Shown here: piece after piece, positions 35,462 through 45,053 of the stretch
How positions within the stretch are numbered: the first letter of the stretch is position 1
How the letters are laid out: each line of letters begins with the position of its first letter
NCBI GenBank assembly: GCA_041398845.1
Contig: JAWKTZ010000008.1
Location: 186,001 to 250,000, forward strand
Direction of reading: 5' to 3'
Source of the DNA: Fuerstiella sp041398845
GTDB taxonomy: Bacteria > Planctomycetota > Planctomycetia > Planctomycetales > Planctomycetaceae
Length of the DNA stretch: 64,000 nucleotides
Program-made: the position numbers and the translations under genes
Notes under the pieces: model-generated
Told to the model about the DNA's origin: nothing
Seen by the model: the letters and a program-made list of their open reading frames with translations, nothing else
The model's database searches: none

Positions 35462-38400
35462 TCATTGGAGGCGGTCAGCGCCGAGGGTGCCGTGGAGCTC
35501 GTGGAGGTAGTCGGATCGGGAGACTCGAGCGAGTTCTTCGGTGGCGAGTGCCAGGCGTGAGGTCAGGTCGAGGCGTTCGCAGTCGTCAGCGTCGTCCTCG
35601 TGTTTCAGATAGCTCTGCAGGTAGGCAACATGTCGTTGCCAGAGTTGCTGATCGCGGCGTCGGCGGGTTTTCAGACGTTCCGCGTACCACTCGGACTGCA
35701 GCAGGGACTCACGAGTAAACATGGAACGAATTTCGGGATGATGGACGTCTTTGCCTTTGTAGTTGCCTTCCGCCATGATGTGCAGCAACGCTCGCAGTGG
35801 CGGGCAGGCAAGGTCAATACAGCCGTCCTGAAGGTAGTTTCCGGCGACGCGTTCCTGAGCTTCAGTGATGTACAGGATGCCGTCAGCAAATGCATCCGGG
35901 TCCTGAGTTTCCGGGCGCATGATGGCGTCATCGAAAACTTTGCCGGGGTTATCGAAAACTCGACCCGCAAAACGACGAATGAAGCGTGAATTGATGCGGT
36001 AGCCCAGTCGGCTGGCCATGACCTGACGACCGTTGTGTTCGAAGTCGTCCAGTTTGTCGAGCAGACCTTCGGCCAGCAGAAACTCCGGTGTTCGTTCTTC
36101 AGGGCTCAGCCGACACCAGATTTCCGGAATCAGCAGACTGATGTCGTGATCGATGCGGACGTTTGAACCGATGTGACCGGCCGGAGTTGAAAAGCCGCTG
36201 AGTCCCGTCAACAGATAGCTGACAAGGGCGGCGTTCAGATCGGTAATCGGCAGCAGTGCATTGAAAGGCCCTTTGGTGAGAGCACCTTCACTGCCGGCTC
36301 CGGTTGTGGAGGGACTCTTGCCGGTCAATGCGCTGATAAAGTCCATGAACAGTTCAGGAAGTTCCTGATAGTGGACCGGGTTGTAAACAGCCAGCGGACG
36401 AATGCCTTTGTCGTAATCGGCGGGGTTGTTGCGACGTCCAATAAGCACCGATGTCACCGGCTGATGCACGGCCTTGTCGGCCGGGACCGCTCGAAACAGT
36501 CGCACTCCCATCTCCGCCACGTAACGGTTGAACGGAGAAATCAAGTCCGGACGTGTCTGGAGGTAACGAGGATTCTTGCTGGGTTTGCCGTCGATCATGC
36601 GTGGTGTGGCCGAACACACGACGTAGCCCTGTTCGGCATCACGGGCTGCCAGCAATAGCTGCTGCATCGGTTCCGTGAACTGACTCAGGTCCACCGGGCG
36701 ATCGCAGATCTCAAGAATCTGCTGCCGTGACAGCGGTTCGAAGTTCACGATGAAATTGTCTGTGCGTGACAGGTCCAGTTCTGTCTGTTTGTCCAGCCCG
36801 CGGTGGATCGCATCGTCGGGCCGCTGGAACAGCCGGTATTCGCAGTTTTCCGTAAACTTGAAACTGATTGCATCGGTGGCATAACGGCCGAGATAATCCA
36901 GTTGAGCCGCCGGGACGACCACCGAAGCGCTGATGTCGTCTTCGGTCTGAACTTTCTGAGCCGGAGCAAAATCCTGCCGCAGCTTGTAGGTCCGCCAGAT
37001 GTTTTCTCCCAGCAGCCCGACTCGCAGGTACGTTCCCACCAGTTTGCGTTCGCCAAACTTCAGTTCATGGCCGGGATGGCCATTGACAATGTCGACGGTG
37101 AAATCCTTTCGCCAGTCACTGTTCTGGTCACCTCGATGCATGCGTTTGATGATAAACACAATAGCATAGATATACCCCGGAATCTGCTCAAGCCACGAGT
37201 TGTATTCATCCGTGTAGTCGGCGGATGGTGTCAGCAGTTTGATAAGACTGCCGAGTGACCTGGCGGGATCAAGAACCTTGCGGGTCGGCTTGGATCTGTA
37301 GTCGGGATGAAAGCTGCCGTGGGGATTCCAGCGATTCGAGTAATCCCGATCGAAAATCTGCTGCACCAGATTCAGATCGTTCTCTGCGTCAGCCACGAAA
37401 ATCGGACCGTGCAGCAGATAGTCTGCGATGGACTTGCTGATTTCACTCTTTCCGCCTCCGCTGACAGTACAAGGTTTATGACAGAAAACGCCTTCTGACA
37501 TCGTACCGATCAGTCGCCATGACGGAGCAGCCGGATGCTTTTCCAGTCGGAACTTGTAACCGGACGGCGTCATGTATACATGACCGGGGCGCAATGGAAT
37601 GGAATGACCAATGTTGTTTCTGGCCCACGAGATCTTCTGGTCATGAACATTGGCCACGCAGTTTTCCGGAACGTAAACCAGTTCCGGGTAATTCATGTCC
37701 ACTCCGTAACCTTCGGACCGAACGTCAATGTGATCGGCATAGTCATGAGCGACATCTTTGAACGTGCGGTCGTTGTAGCGGCGACTGTCGGCCGTGAATT
37801 CGTCCCCCAGATTGAAGCTGGCGTAAGCCAGAGCACCTCCGGCATGTTCTTCTTCAAAGTTACCCGCCAGATTGGTGGCATAGCTTAACTGAGTCTTCAC
37901 TTCCTTCTTGCAGTAGCCGAAATAGTTGTCTGCAATCAGCGTGACGATGACGCCGTCTTCATTGCGGCAGGTGATTTTGAACGGGGTGCCGTCGTTGTAG
38001 CGTTCGTCGTCTGACTTCCAGCACATGCCGTCACGCTTCTGACGCTCGGTGGCCTGGTCGAAGTGTGGCAGCCCCACGTCTTTCTTTGTGAGATTTGTGA
38101 GGTGCGGGGCCAGAATGACGCATCCGGTATGACCGCTCCAGTGAGCGACATCCAGTCCGGCGTCGTTTTCCGGAAGAAAGGGATCGCCGGCATTTCCAAA
38201 AATGGATTCCACAAAATCCAGATTGCTGACCAGGGAACCGGGGGCAAAGAAGCGAATTTCCATCGATTGTCGGCTGCAGTAGCCGCCAACTTCCGGACAG
38301 ACCAGAGGACGCAGCAACAGCGACACAAAGAGCCTGGCTTTGCGCGACTGTTGTGACGTAAACGGCAGCTCCAGATCCTTTTCCGGAGGTCGCATGGCGG

Positions 38401-38929
38401 CGGCAAAGAGTTTCACGAACGCCTGACGCGGGACCGACTTCTTATCCTCCGGAATCGGCAGGCCACCCTCCGTGATGTGAAACGTGCCCTTGGTAGTGCG
38501 GCGATCATTGCGAGGATTATGCAGGACTCCGTTATGAACGCGGTACGACGAAACCAGATCGTTTTCGTAGTGATTCCCGTTGACGGGCAGCGAAAGTTCT
38601 CGCGCGATGCCATGGCGGTCCAGAACAAACGTCGTGTCCGGCAGCTTCAGTTCCTCTGCCGCAGCAATTCCTGCGAAGTGTTCGGCCAGAAATGTTTCGA
38701 TCCGGCGGTCGACCGCACTGCGAACGGAATCAAGCTGTTTCAGTCGCTGGTGATACGTGGCGAGGATTCGTTCTGCCCCCAGTGAAATCCGGGGAGAAAA
38801 CCCATCGGGCAGAGGCTGGCCGTTGGCAATGAGTTTCAGGGCGATGTAATGAACGATGTCCTGTTGAGACTTTGCCGTTGAATGATTGGAAACAAAGCCC
38901 AAAGCGTCTTCGAAATTCTTGACTGTCAT
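35462..38929 (-). CDS. Probable PPi-dependent phosphoenolpyruvate carboxykinase
   Basis: A 1155-residue cytoplasmic protein of a family usually annotated as hypothetical. Size and composition fit the pyrophosphate-type PEPCK of Propionibacterium and Entamoeba, which makes oxaloacetate from PEP and CO2 while forming PPi from phosphate. A phosphate-loop-like VSGGGKSEISKS stands near residue 490. Family-like stretches as I remember them include ELSLPVNG, MEIRFFAPGSLVSNLDFVES, NYFGYCKKEVKTQ, EEEHAGGALAYASF and SLGSLIKLLTPS. There is no signal or membrane segment. It stands alone, with more than 200 bases on both sides. The assignment is from memory of the family and should be tested. Confidence 0.65.
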   Translation of the reverse strand: MTVKNFEDALGFVSNHSTAKSQQDIVHYIALKLIANGQPLPDGFSPRISLGAERILATYHQRLKQLDSVRSAVDRRIETFLAEHFAGIAAAEELKLPDTTFVLDRHGIARELSLPVNGNHYENDLVSSYRVHNGVLHNPRNDRRTTKGTFHITEGGLPIPEDKKSVPRQAFVKLFAAAMRPPEKDLELPFTSQQSRKARLFVSLLLRPLVCPEVGGYCSRQSMEIRFFAPGSLVSNLDFVESIFGNAGDPFLPENDAGLDVAHWSGHTGCVILAPHLTNLTKKDVGLPHFDQATERQKRDGMCWKSDDERYNDGTPFKITCRNEDGVIVTLIADNYFGYCKKEVKTQLSYATNLAGNFEEEHAGGALAYASFNLGDEFTADSRRYNDRTFKDVAHDYADHIDVRSEGYGVDMNYPELVYVPENCVANVHDQKISWARNNIGHSIPLRPGHVYMTPSGYKFRLEKHPAAPSWRLIGTMSEGVFCHKPCTVSGGGKSEISKSIADYLLHGPIFVADAENDLNLVQQIFDRDYSNRWNPHGSFHPDYRSKPTRKVLDPARSLGSLIKLLTPSADYTDEYNSWLEQIPGYIYAIVFIIKRMHRGDQNSDWRKDFTVDIVNGHPGHELKFGERKLVGTYLRVGLLGENIWRTYKLRQDFAPAQKVQTEDDISASVVVPAAQLDYLGRYATDAISFKFTENCEYRLFQRPDDAIHRGLDKQTELDLSRTDNFIVNFEPLSRQQILEICDRPVDLSQFTEPMQQLLLAARDAEQGYVVCSATPRMIDGKPSKNPRYLQTRPDLISPFNRYVAEMGVRLFRAVPADKAVHQPVTSVLIGRRNNPADYDKGIRPLAVYNPVHYQELPELFMDFISALTGKSPSTTGAGSEGALTKGPFNALLPITDLNAALVSYLLTGLSGFSTPAGHIGSNVRIDHDISLLIPEIWCRLSPEERTPEFLLAEGLLDKLDDFEHNGRQVMASRLGYRINSRFIRRFAGRVFDNPGKVFDDAIMRPETQDPDAFADGILYITEAQERVAGNYLQDGCIDLACPPLRALLHIMAEGNYKGKDVHHPEIRSMFTRESLLQSEWYAERLKTRRRRDQQLWQRHVAYLQSYLKHEDDADDCERLDLTSRLALATEELARVSRSDYLHELHGTLGADRLQ

Positions 38930-39138
38930 TTTGAGAATGGGTACTTGAAATGCCGGGGAAACGCAGAGTTCTCACCTGTGCCGGGTGAACAGTAGGCGCT
39001 TCGCAGCGACGAATCAAACCGCCAATCGGTCGACCGGCGGGATTCGCAAAAAATGAATGTTTCGTTTCCAATCGTCTCCGGATATCGGAGGTCTGCCGGA
39101 ACAACTCTGTGTTTCGGCGTGGCGAACACGAACGCTGA

Positions 39139-40599
39139 CTACGTCAGGACGTCATGCACCACGTCGCCATGGACATCCGTCAGCCGATAATCGCGGCCCT
39201 GAAAACGATACGTTAGTTTGGTGTGGTCGAAACCCAGTTGATGCATAATGGTGGCCTGCAGGTCGTGGATGTGAACCTTGTTTTCAACCACTCCGAAACC
39301 CAGTTCGTCAGTCTGGCCGTAGTTGAATCCGCCTTTGACTCCGCCGCCCGCCATCCACATCGTAAAACAGTCCGGATAGTGGTCTCGCCCCAGAACCTTG
39401 CTGCCTGCCGTGCGACCTTCGCGGAATGGCGTCCGTCCGAATTCTCCGCCGCAGACGATTAAGGTGTCCTTCAACAGGCCTCGCTGCTTCAGGTCTTTGA
39501 TCAGGGCGGCGATTGGTTGATCGGTCGCGGCCCATTTATTGGTCAATCCCGATCCCAGGCCGGTGCCTTCACCCGTTCCGTGGAAGTCCCAGCCCCAGTC
39601 GAACAGTTGGACGAAGCGAACTCCCTGTTCGACCAGGCGTCGAGCCAGCAGACAGTTATTGGCAAAGCTGGCTTCGCCCGGTTTGGCTCCATAGGCTTCC
39701 TGCGTTACTTTGGTCTCTTTGGTGATGTCCATAACGTCCGGGACCGAAGCCTGCATGCGATACGCGAGTTCGTATTGAGCGATGCGAGTCAGCGTTTCCG
39801 GATGCCCCAGTTCTTTGGCTTGCAGTTCGTTCAACTGCTTCAATGCGTCCAGTGACCGGCGTCGCAGACTGCGGTCCATGCCCTGTGGATCTGACGCAAA
39901 CAGAACCGGGTCGCCCTTCGAGCGACACTGGACTCCTTGAAAGACAGACGGCAAAAAGCCGCTGCCGAACGAGTTCGCTCCGCCGTTTGGCTGGACACCG
40001 CTGCTGATTAACACAACAAAACCCGGCAGGTCCTGGTTTTCCGTTCCCAGACCGTATGTCGCCCAGGCTCCCATAGACGGTCGACCGGATCTGGGAGACC
40101 CTGTATAGATCAGCAGCTCTGCCGGAGCATGATTGAACTGATCCGTGTTCATCGAGTGAATGAAGCACATTTCATCCACAACGTCCGGATCGTGAAAATT
40201 CGGCAATGCGTCAGACAGCCAGGTGCCTCCTTCGCCGTATTGAGCGAACTTGCGGGGCGTGCCCATAAGTTTGGGGACACCCGAGGTGAAGGCAAACGTG
40301 CGACCTTTCAGAAATTCGTCCGGGCATTCCTGGCCGTCACGTTTCACCAGTTCGGGTTTGTAGTCGTAGCAGTCCAGGTTCGGAGGTGAACCGGTCAGAT
40401 GCAGGTAGATGACGCGTTTGGCCCGCGGTTCGAAGTGTGGCTGGCGAAGCGCCAGAGGTTGCATCGAATCGATGGGAACGTCGGCTGCTGCCGAACCGCC
40501 CGATAACGACGACAACGCCATGGCTCCAAGGCCAACACCCGATGTCGACAGGAAATGCCGCCGAGTTTTCTCGTTCAGGTTTTGAAGGTATGTGTTCAT
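39139..40599 (-). CDS. DUF1501 protein with Tat-type signal
   Basis: A 486-residue DUF1501 protein, a sulfatase/alkaline-phosphatase-superfamily relative abundant in planctomycetes. The N-terminus has a twin-arginine signal (TRRHFLSTSGVGLGAMALSS), so it is exported folded. Conserved segments include AKRVIYLHLTGSPPNLDCYD, PSMGAWATYGLGTENQDLPG, VRFVQLFDWGWDFHG and GRDHYPDCFTMWMAGGGVKG. Biochemical activity is unproven. It starts 6 bases after the stop of the cytochrome-domain gene, the usual planctomycete arrangement in which a DUF1549/DUF1553 protein and a DUF1501 protein are co-transcribed and presumably act together. Confidence 0.9.
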   Translation of the reverse strand: MNTYLQNLNEKTRRHFLSTSGVGLGAMALSSLSGGSAAADVPIDSMQPLALRQPHFEPRAKRVIYLHLTGSPPNLDCYDYKPELVKRDGQECPDEFLKGRTFAFTSGVPKLMGTPRKFAQYGEGGTWLSDALPNFHDPDVVDEMCFIHSMNTDQFNHAPAELLIYTGSPRSGRPSMGAWATYGLGTENQDLPGFVVLISSGVQPNGGANSFGSGFLPSVFQGVQCRSKGDPVLFASDPQGMDRSLRRRSLDALKQLNELQAKELGHPETLTRIAQYELAYRMQASVPDVMDITKETKVTQEAYGAKPGEASFANNCLLARRLVEQGVRFVQLFDWGWDFHGTGEGTGLGSGLTNKWAATDQPIAALIKDLKQRGLLKDTLIVCGGEFGRTPFREGRTAGSKVLGRDHYPDCFTMWMAGGGVKGGFNYGQTDELGFGVVENKVHIHDLQATIMHQLGFDHTKLTYRFQGRDYRLTDVHGDVVHDVLT

Positions 40600-40605
40600 A
40601 GCGGT

Positions 40606-43600
40606 TTAGCGTTTCAAAAACATTTCATCCAGGTTCAACAGAACGTTGCAAACAACCGTCATTGCGGCTGCGTCTGCGGTGTCAATTCCTTCGGGGACCG
40701 GGCCAATCGGATCGGTGGCAAGCTTCATGGCTTCGTCCGGGGTTTGAGCAATATCGTCTCTGGAATCCGAAAACAGCTCGGCTAACGCCGCAACTTCCTC
40801 AGCCGTCGGTGGACGCAACACGCAACGGCGAAACGCCAGCGTGATACGTTCTTCCAGCGAATCCGAGTGCTGCAACGCGAGCCGGCCCAGCGCCTGAGCT
40901 GCCTCGACATAGGCCGGGTCATTCAGCGTGACCAGTGACTGCAGTGGAGTGTTGGTGCTACTGCGACGCACGGTGCAGACTTCCCTGTTGGGAGCGTCAA
41001 ACGTGGCCATGGACGGATACGGGTTACTTCGTCGCCAGGTGGTGTAGAGGCCTCGACGATACCGATCTTCGCCTTCGCTGGTCTTCCAGTCGGTCGAACT
41101 GCCGAATGCGGCTGTGAGTCCAAGATTGGGTTGAGGTGGTTTGACGGGAGGTCCGAACATCTTGTCGCTCAGCAGACCGCTGACAGCCAATGCCTGGTCA
41201 CGAACCATTTCTGCGCTCAGACGAACGCGAGGTCCGCGAGACAGCCAGCGGTTGTCCGGATCGATCGCTTTGCGGTCGGCAGTGACCTGAGCGGACTGGC
41301 GATAAGTGGCCGATGTGACCAGGGTGCGAATGACATCCTTCGTATCCCAGCCGTTCCGCAGAAATTCTGTGGCCAGCCAGTCCAGAAGTTCGGGATGAGT
41401 CGGAGCTTCTCCCTGCGATCCGAATTCTTCACTGGTGACTACGATGCCGCGGCCAAATAATGTTTCCCAGAACCGATTCGCCAGAACTCGACCGGTCAAA
41501 GGATTCTCTTCGCTGGTTAACCATTCCGCCACAGCCAGACGATCCAGCGGCTGGCGATCGGGAAGTGCATGAAACGCCGTGGGCAGGCCGGCTTCGACAA
41601 GCGGCCCTTTGTCCAGATAACTGCCTCGGTGCTGCAGATGAGTCTCGCGACGTTTGGTGAGAATTTCACGAAGTACGGGAACCGATGTGGCGGGCTTCAT
41701 CCCGGTCAATGTCCGTTCTGCCACGGCAAGGCGATTGCGTTCAGGCTTCAACAGTGATGCTTCATGCTCGCGGTAATACGCCGCAAGTTTGTCAGCCTCT
41801 TCGACGCTGCGCTCGGACTGCGGTTTGTCCAGAGTGGCCAGCAGCGGCTCCTGAAGGCGTGAACGTTGAATGGCGGTGTCGTCGTCCGTTGTGCTGAATC
41901 GAAAATGTCCGATCAGGTGCCGAGCATGCGGTGAATTCTGTTCGATGGTGATTCGCAGTTTCGAGTTTTCTGCCACGACGATGGGCTGTTTAGGGACGAC
42001 CACAAGCTGATGCGGAACGTCAGTCTGACCACCGATTGCCCAGCCGTCGTCATTGCCCGATTTTCCCGTCAACACGTCCGCCGGTTCGAAGTTCGGTTGG
42101 TGATAGTCCGCGAACGCCGTTTGAAATGCGATGTCTCGCACGTTGCTCGGCGAATACTCTGTCGACGGATTCGGTGAATCCGCGAACTGTTGCGTCAACA
42201 CGGGCGTTCGGTCATTGTCGAGTAACTGCACGGTGAAGTCCTTCAGCCGCGTGTGCAGATTGTTGTCCGTGCGATTCCAGATCACGATGCGGTCGATGGG
42301 CTGCGAACTGCCCAGATCGATTTCCCACCATGGGTCATCAACGGTCTCAGAATGCGTGACGGAATTCTTCTGATAGTCGCCATCGGTGTTTCCATCGATC
42401 GCGTTTCCGGCAGGGCCGTTGAAGGCTGTTGAATCCTGTGTGGCCCTGCCCTGCAGAGCGATGTTGGTTCCGCCGCTGAAGACTTCGACTTCGGCCAGTG
42501 ACAGAATCTGCTGTTTGCCGTTGTTCGTGATCCGAACAAAGCGAGCCTGCGGAACCGTGCTTTCCGTGGGGGCAATCTGAGCCTTCACGCCTGTGATGAC
42601 AAAGTTCCCACCGGCGTGTCCGCTGCCGTGATTCGGCAAAGACAGGTGAGGCAGCGCCGACAGTTTCAGGCCTGCGATCGTGGTTCCCTGTGAAACAGGC
42701 AGTTCCAGCGTGTAAGTGTCTTTCACCGGAAGAGCTTCCAAAGATTCTGTTTCCACCAATGCCGCACCATCAGGAAGAATCTTTGTGGGCTGTTCGCTGG
42801 CACGAGTGAACACAGTCGGCGTGAGTTCTGACCAGGTCGGTGATTTTTGCAGAGTAACTTCCCACTGCTGTTGTGCCGCGACAAGTTCCGGAGTGGCCGT
42901 GTTGATCTGAGTTTTCAGGGTCGCGATTTCCGCTTCCAGATCCAGTTTCTGCTGTTTCTGTTCTTCCGTATAGATTTCCACCAGCGGCGATTCGTCACGG
43001 CGATCGGCATCTTCGGTGTTGTTGAAGATCGCGAAGAACCGAAAGTACTCTTCCTGTGTAATCGGATCGTACTTGTGAGTATGACACTGAGCACACGCCA
43101 TGGTTGTTCCCATCCACACGGCCATTGTCGTGTTGACTCGATCCACAACCGCCACGTTGCGGAACTCTTCGTCCTGAGTTCCCCCTTCATTGTTGGTCAA
43201 TGTATTGCGGTGAAAGGCCGTCGCGATCAACTGTGGCTCTGTCGGATTGGGCAGCAGGTCGCCCGCCAGTTGTTCGCGAGTAAACTGGTCAAACGGCATG
43301 TTGCTGTTCATGGCCTTGATTACCCAGTCTCGATACGCCCAGATGGTTCGCGGAGGGTCATCGGCATAGCCGGCACTGTCGGCATAGCGAGCAAGGTCCA
43401 GCCACTTGCGAGCCCAGTGTTCTCCGAACGTCGGCCGCTGCAACAGATCGTCGACCAGTTTGTCGTACGCGTCTGAGACTTGGCTCGCGACAAACGCATC
43501 AGCTTCTTCAATCGTTGGCGGCAGCCCGGTCAGATCCGTGAACTCGACGCACCAGCCGCAAACCCATCCGCTTCCGGTGACGGCGTCAATCCGTTCGACC

Positions 43601-44079
43601 ATTTTCTGTAAGACAAAGTTGTCGACCGGATTCTGCGGCCACGTGGCAAATTCGTCAGTCGCTTCCGGCACATCGGGGCGAACCGGTTTCACATACGACC
43701 AGTGCTTTGCATACGGAGCTCCCTGTTGAATCCATCGAGTCAGCACATCCACTTCGGCAGCCGTCAGCGCCGCTCCGTGCTCGGCTGGAGGCATCCGCAG
43801 ATCCGCATCCGCGCTGGTGACGCGAGCGATCAGTTCGCTGTCTTCCGGCTTGCCAGGCACAATCGCCGTGCTGCCGGATTCCAGTTCCTTGACCGCCACG
43901 TCTCTAAGATCCAACCGCAACCCGGCCTGCAGCCCTTCCGGATCGGGACCGTGACAAAGAATGCACTTATTGGAAAGTATCGGCCGCACGTCACGATTGA
44001 AGTCGACATCCGCGGCCGATGACGGCATTGCAGGATGCAGGTGGACCAACACGCACACTGTGAAAAGGAAGGTTCGCAT
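40606..44079 (-). CDS. Planctomycete cytochrome c / DUF1549-DUF1553 protein with discoidin domain
   Basis: A 1157-residue secreted protein. After the signal peptide (MRTFLFTVCVLVHLHPAM), a PSCyt1 domain has a single haem-binding CILCHGPDPEG. DUF1549 follows (about 150-350; SAGYADDPPRTIWAYRDWVI), and later a discoidin-like F5/8 domain (SLAEVEVFSGG, then WWEIDLGSSQPIDRIVIWNR). The C-terminal DUF1553 has LTGRVLANRFWETLFGRGIV and RGLYTTWRRSNPYPSM. Such proteins are thought to take part in periplasmic handling of complex carbohydrates, with the discoidin domain binding sugar. Electron partner and substrate are unknown. Forms a two-gene operon with the DUF1501 gene. Confidence 0.9.
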   Translation of the reverse strand: MRTFLFTVCVLVHLHPAMPSSAADVDFNRDVRPILSNKCILCHGPDPEGLQAGLRLDLRDVAVKELESGSTAIVPGKPEDSELIARVTSADADLRMPPAEHGAALTAAEVDVLTRWIQQGAPYAKHWSYVKPVRPDVPEATDEFATWPQNPVDNFVLQKMVERIDAVTGSGWVCGWCVEFTDLTGLPPTIEEADAFVASQVSDAYDKLVDDLLQRPTFGEHWARKWLDLARYADSAGYADDPPRTIWAYRDWVIKAMNSNMPFDQFTREQLAGDLLPNPTEPQLIATAFHRNTLTNNEGGTQDEEFRNVAVVDRVNTTMAVWMGTTMACAQCHTHKYDPITQEEYFRFFAIFNNTEDADRRDESPLVEIYTEEQKQQKLDLEAEIATLKTQINTATPELVAAQQQWEVTLQKSPTWSELTPTVFTRASEQPTKILPDGAALVETESLEALPVKDTYTLELPVSQGTTIAGLKLSALPHLSLPNHGSGHAGGNFVITGVKAQIAPTESTVPQARFVRITNNGKQQILSLAEVEVFSGGTNIALQGRATQDSTAFNGPAGNAIDGNTDGDYQKNSVTHSETVDDPWWEIDLGSSQPIDRIVIWNRTDNNLHTRLKDFTVQLLDNDRTPVLTQQFADSPNPSTEYSPSNVRDIAFQTAFADYHQPNFEPADVLTGKSGNDDGWAIGGQTDVPHQLVVVPKQPIVVAENSKLRITIEQNSPHARHLIGHFRFSTTDDDTAIQRSRLQEPLLATLDKPQSERSVEEADKLAAYYREHEASLLKPERNRLAVAERTLTGMKPATSVPVLREILTKRRETHLQHRGSYLDKGPLVEAGLPTAFHALPDRQPLDRLAVAEWLTSEENPLTGRVLANRFWETLFGRGIVVTSEEFGSQGEAPTHPELLDWLATEFLRNGWDTKDVIRTLVTSATYRQSAQVTADRKAIDPDNRWLSRGPRVRLSAEMVRDQALAVSGLLSDKMFGPPVKPPQPNLGLTAAFGSSTDWKTSEGEDRYRRGLYTTWRRSNPYPSMATFDAPNREVCTVRRSSTNTPLQSLVTLNDPAYVEAAQALGRLALQHSDSLEERITLAFRRCVLRPPTAEEVAALAELFSDSRDDIAQTPDEAMKLATDPIGPVPEGIDTADAAAMTVVCNVLLNLDEMFLKR

Positions 44080-44157
44080 GAGATGTCGTTACGCGGGCAG
44101 GTGAGGGGAAACAATGCAGCACCTGATCATACCAGAGGCGGCCTGACGAATCAGCCA

Positions 44158-45024
44158 TCAATCCGGAAACGTCCATTCCGTTAGACGGAAATTGCCTCGC
44201 TGACCGCAGGCGTAACCAGCGACGGAATTGGCGAACGTCTGGGATTCTTTCGGCGACCGACGCTTTTCCAGAGCTTGCAAAATTGCACCGCTGAAAATGT
44301 CGCCGGCACCGTTGGTGTCGATGGCGTGAACGTCAACAGCCGGTTCATGGAATGCAGTTTCTTTTGTCAGCCAGGTGGATTGGTTGGCGCCGTCGGTGGA
44401 AATCACGTCGCTCGGCCCCAGACTTAACAGGTCGTCATGCGAAACTTCGGCGCTGCCAAAACGACTGCGGCGGAACAACGCTGATGCGATCAGGATGTCG
44501 ACCAAAGGAAGCAGGGCGTTCAGGCCCGGCTTTACTGAACCGGCGTCCAGGACCACCATGCCGCCTTTGTTGCGAACGATTTGTGCTGCTTTGATTGCTG
44601 CAGCGCTGGCCCAGCCGTCCAGATGCAGAATGCGACAGTTCTTTAGCATCGTTTCCGAAACGTCCAGTTCGTCGGGCGGTGGAAACGAGCCTCGGGAAAA
44701 GGCGATGGTGCGGCAACCGGTTTCGGCAGTCACCCACACATGAGCAAACCCGCTGGACCAGTCCGCAGAGGATTGACAGTGATCGAGGTTGATGCTGCGT
44801 TCAGTTAAGGTCTGTCGAATCAGCTCACCCGCAGAATCCTGGCCCCAACGGCTCAGCAGCGCTGTTGATGATCCGTAGTACGCTGCTGTCGACAGTGCGA
44901 TCGGGACCGGACCGCCGACCTGAACCCACTGGTGTTGCACTTCTCCCTTCGTGTCTTCTGCCGGATAGTGTGACAATTCCACGGCATGGTCGACAACAAC
45001 GGTTCCAATTCCGAATATGCTCAT
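44158..45024 (-). CDS. PfkB-family carbohydrate kinase
   Basis: A 288-residue ribokinase-fold kinase that would phosphorylate a sugar or nucleoside with ATP. Signature 2, DTNGAGDIFSGA, carries the catalytic Asp and anion hole, and the N-terminal substrate region is VGGPVPIALSTAAYYG. The specific substrate cannot be assigned. Start at ATG 45024 (MSIFGIGTVVVDHAVELS). Only 29 bases separate this start codon from that of the divergent selB gene, so at least one promoter must lie inside the other gene or the starts are shared by overlapping promoters. Confidence 0.85.
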   Translation of the reverse strand: MSIFGIGTVVVDHAVELSHYPAEDTKGEVQHQWVQVGGPVPIALSTAAYYGSSTALLSRWGQDSAGELIRQTLTERSINLDHCQSSADWSSGFAHVWVTAETGCRTIAFSRGSFPPPDELDVSETMLKNCRILHLDGWASAAAIKAAQIVRNKGGMVVLDAGSVKPGLNALLPLVDILIASALFRRSRFGSAEVSHDDLLSLGPSDVISTDGANQSTWLTKETAFHEPAVDVHAIDTNGAGDIFSGAILQALEKRRSPKESQTFANSVAGYACGQRGNFRLTEWTFPD

Positions 45025-45053
45025 GGTTTCAGTGAATCCTGTCGAGTGGAAAC

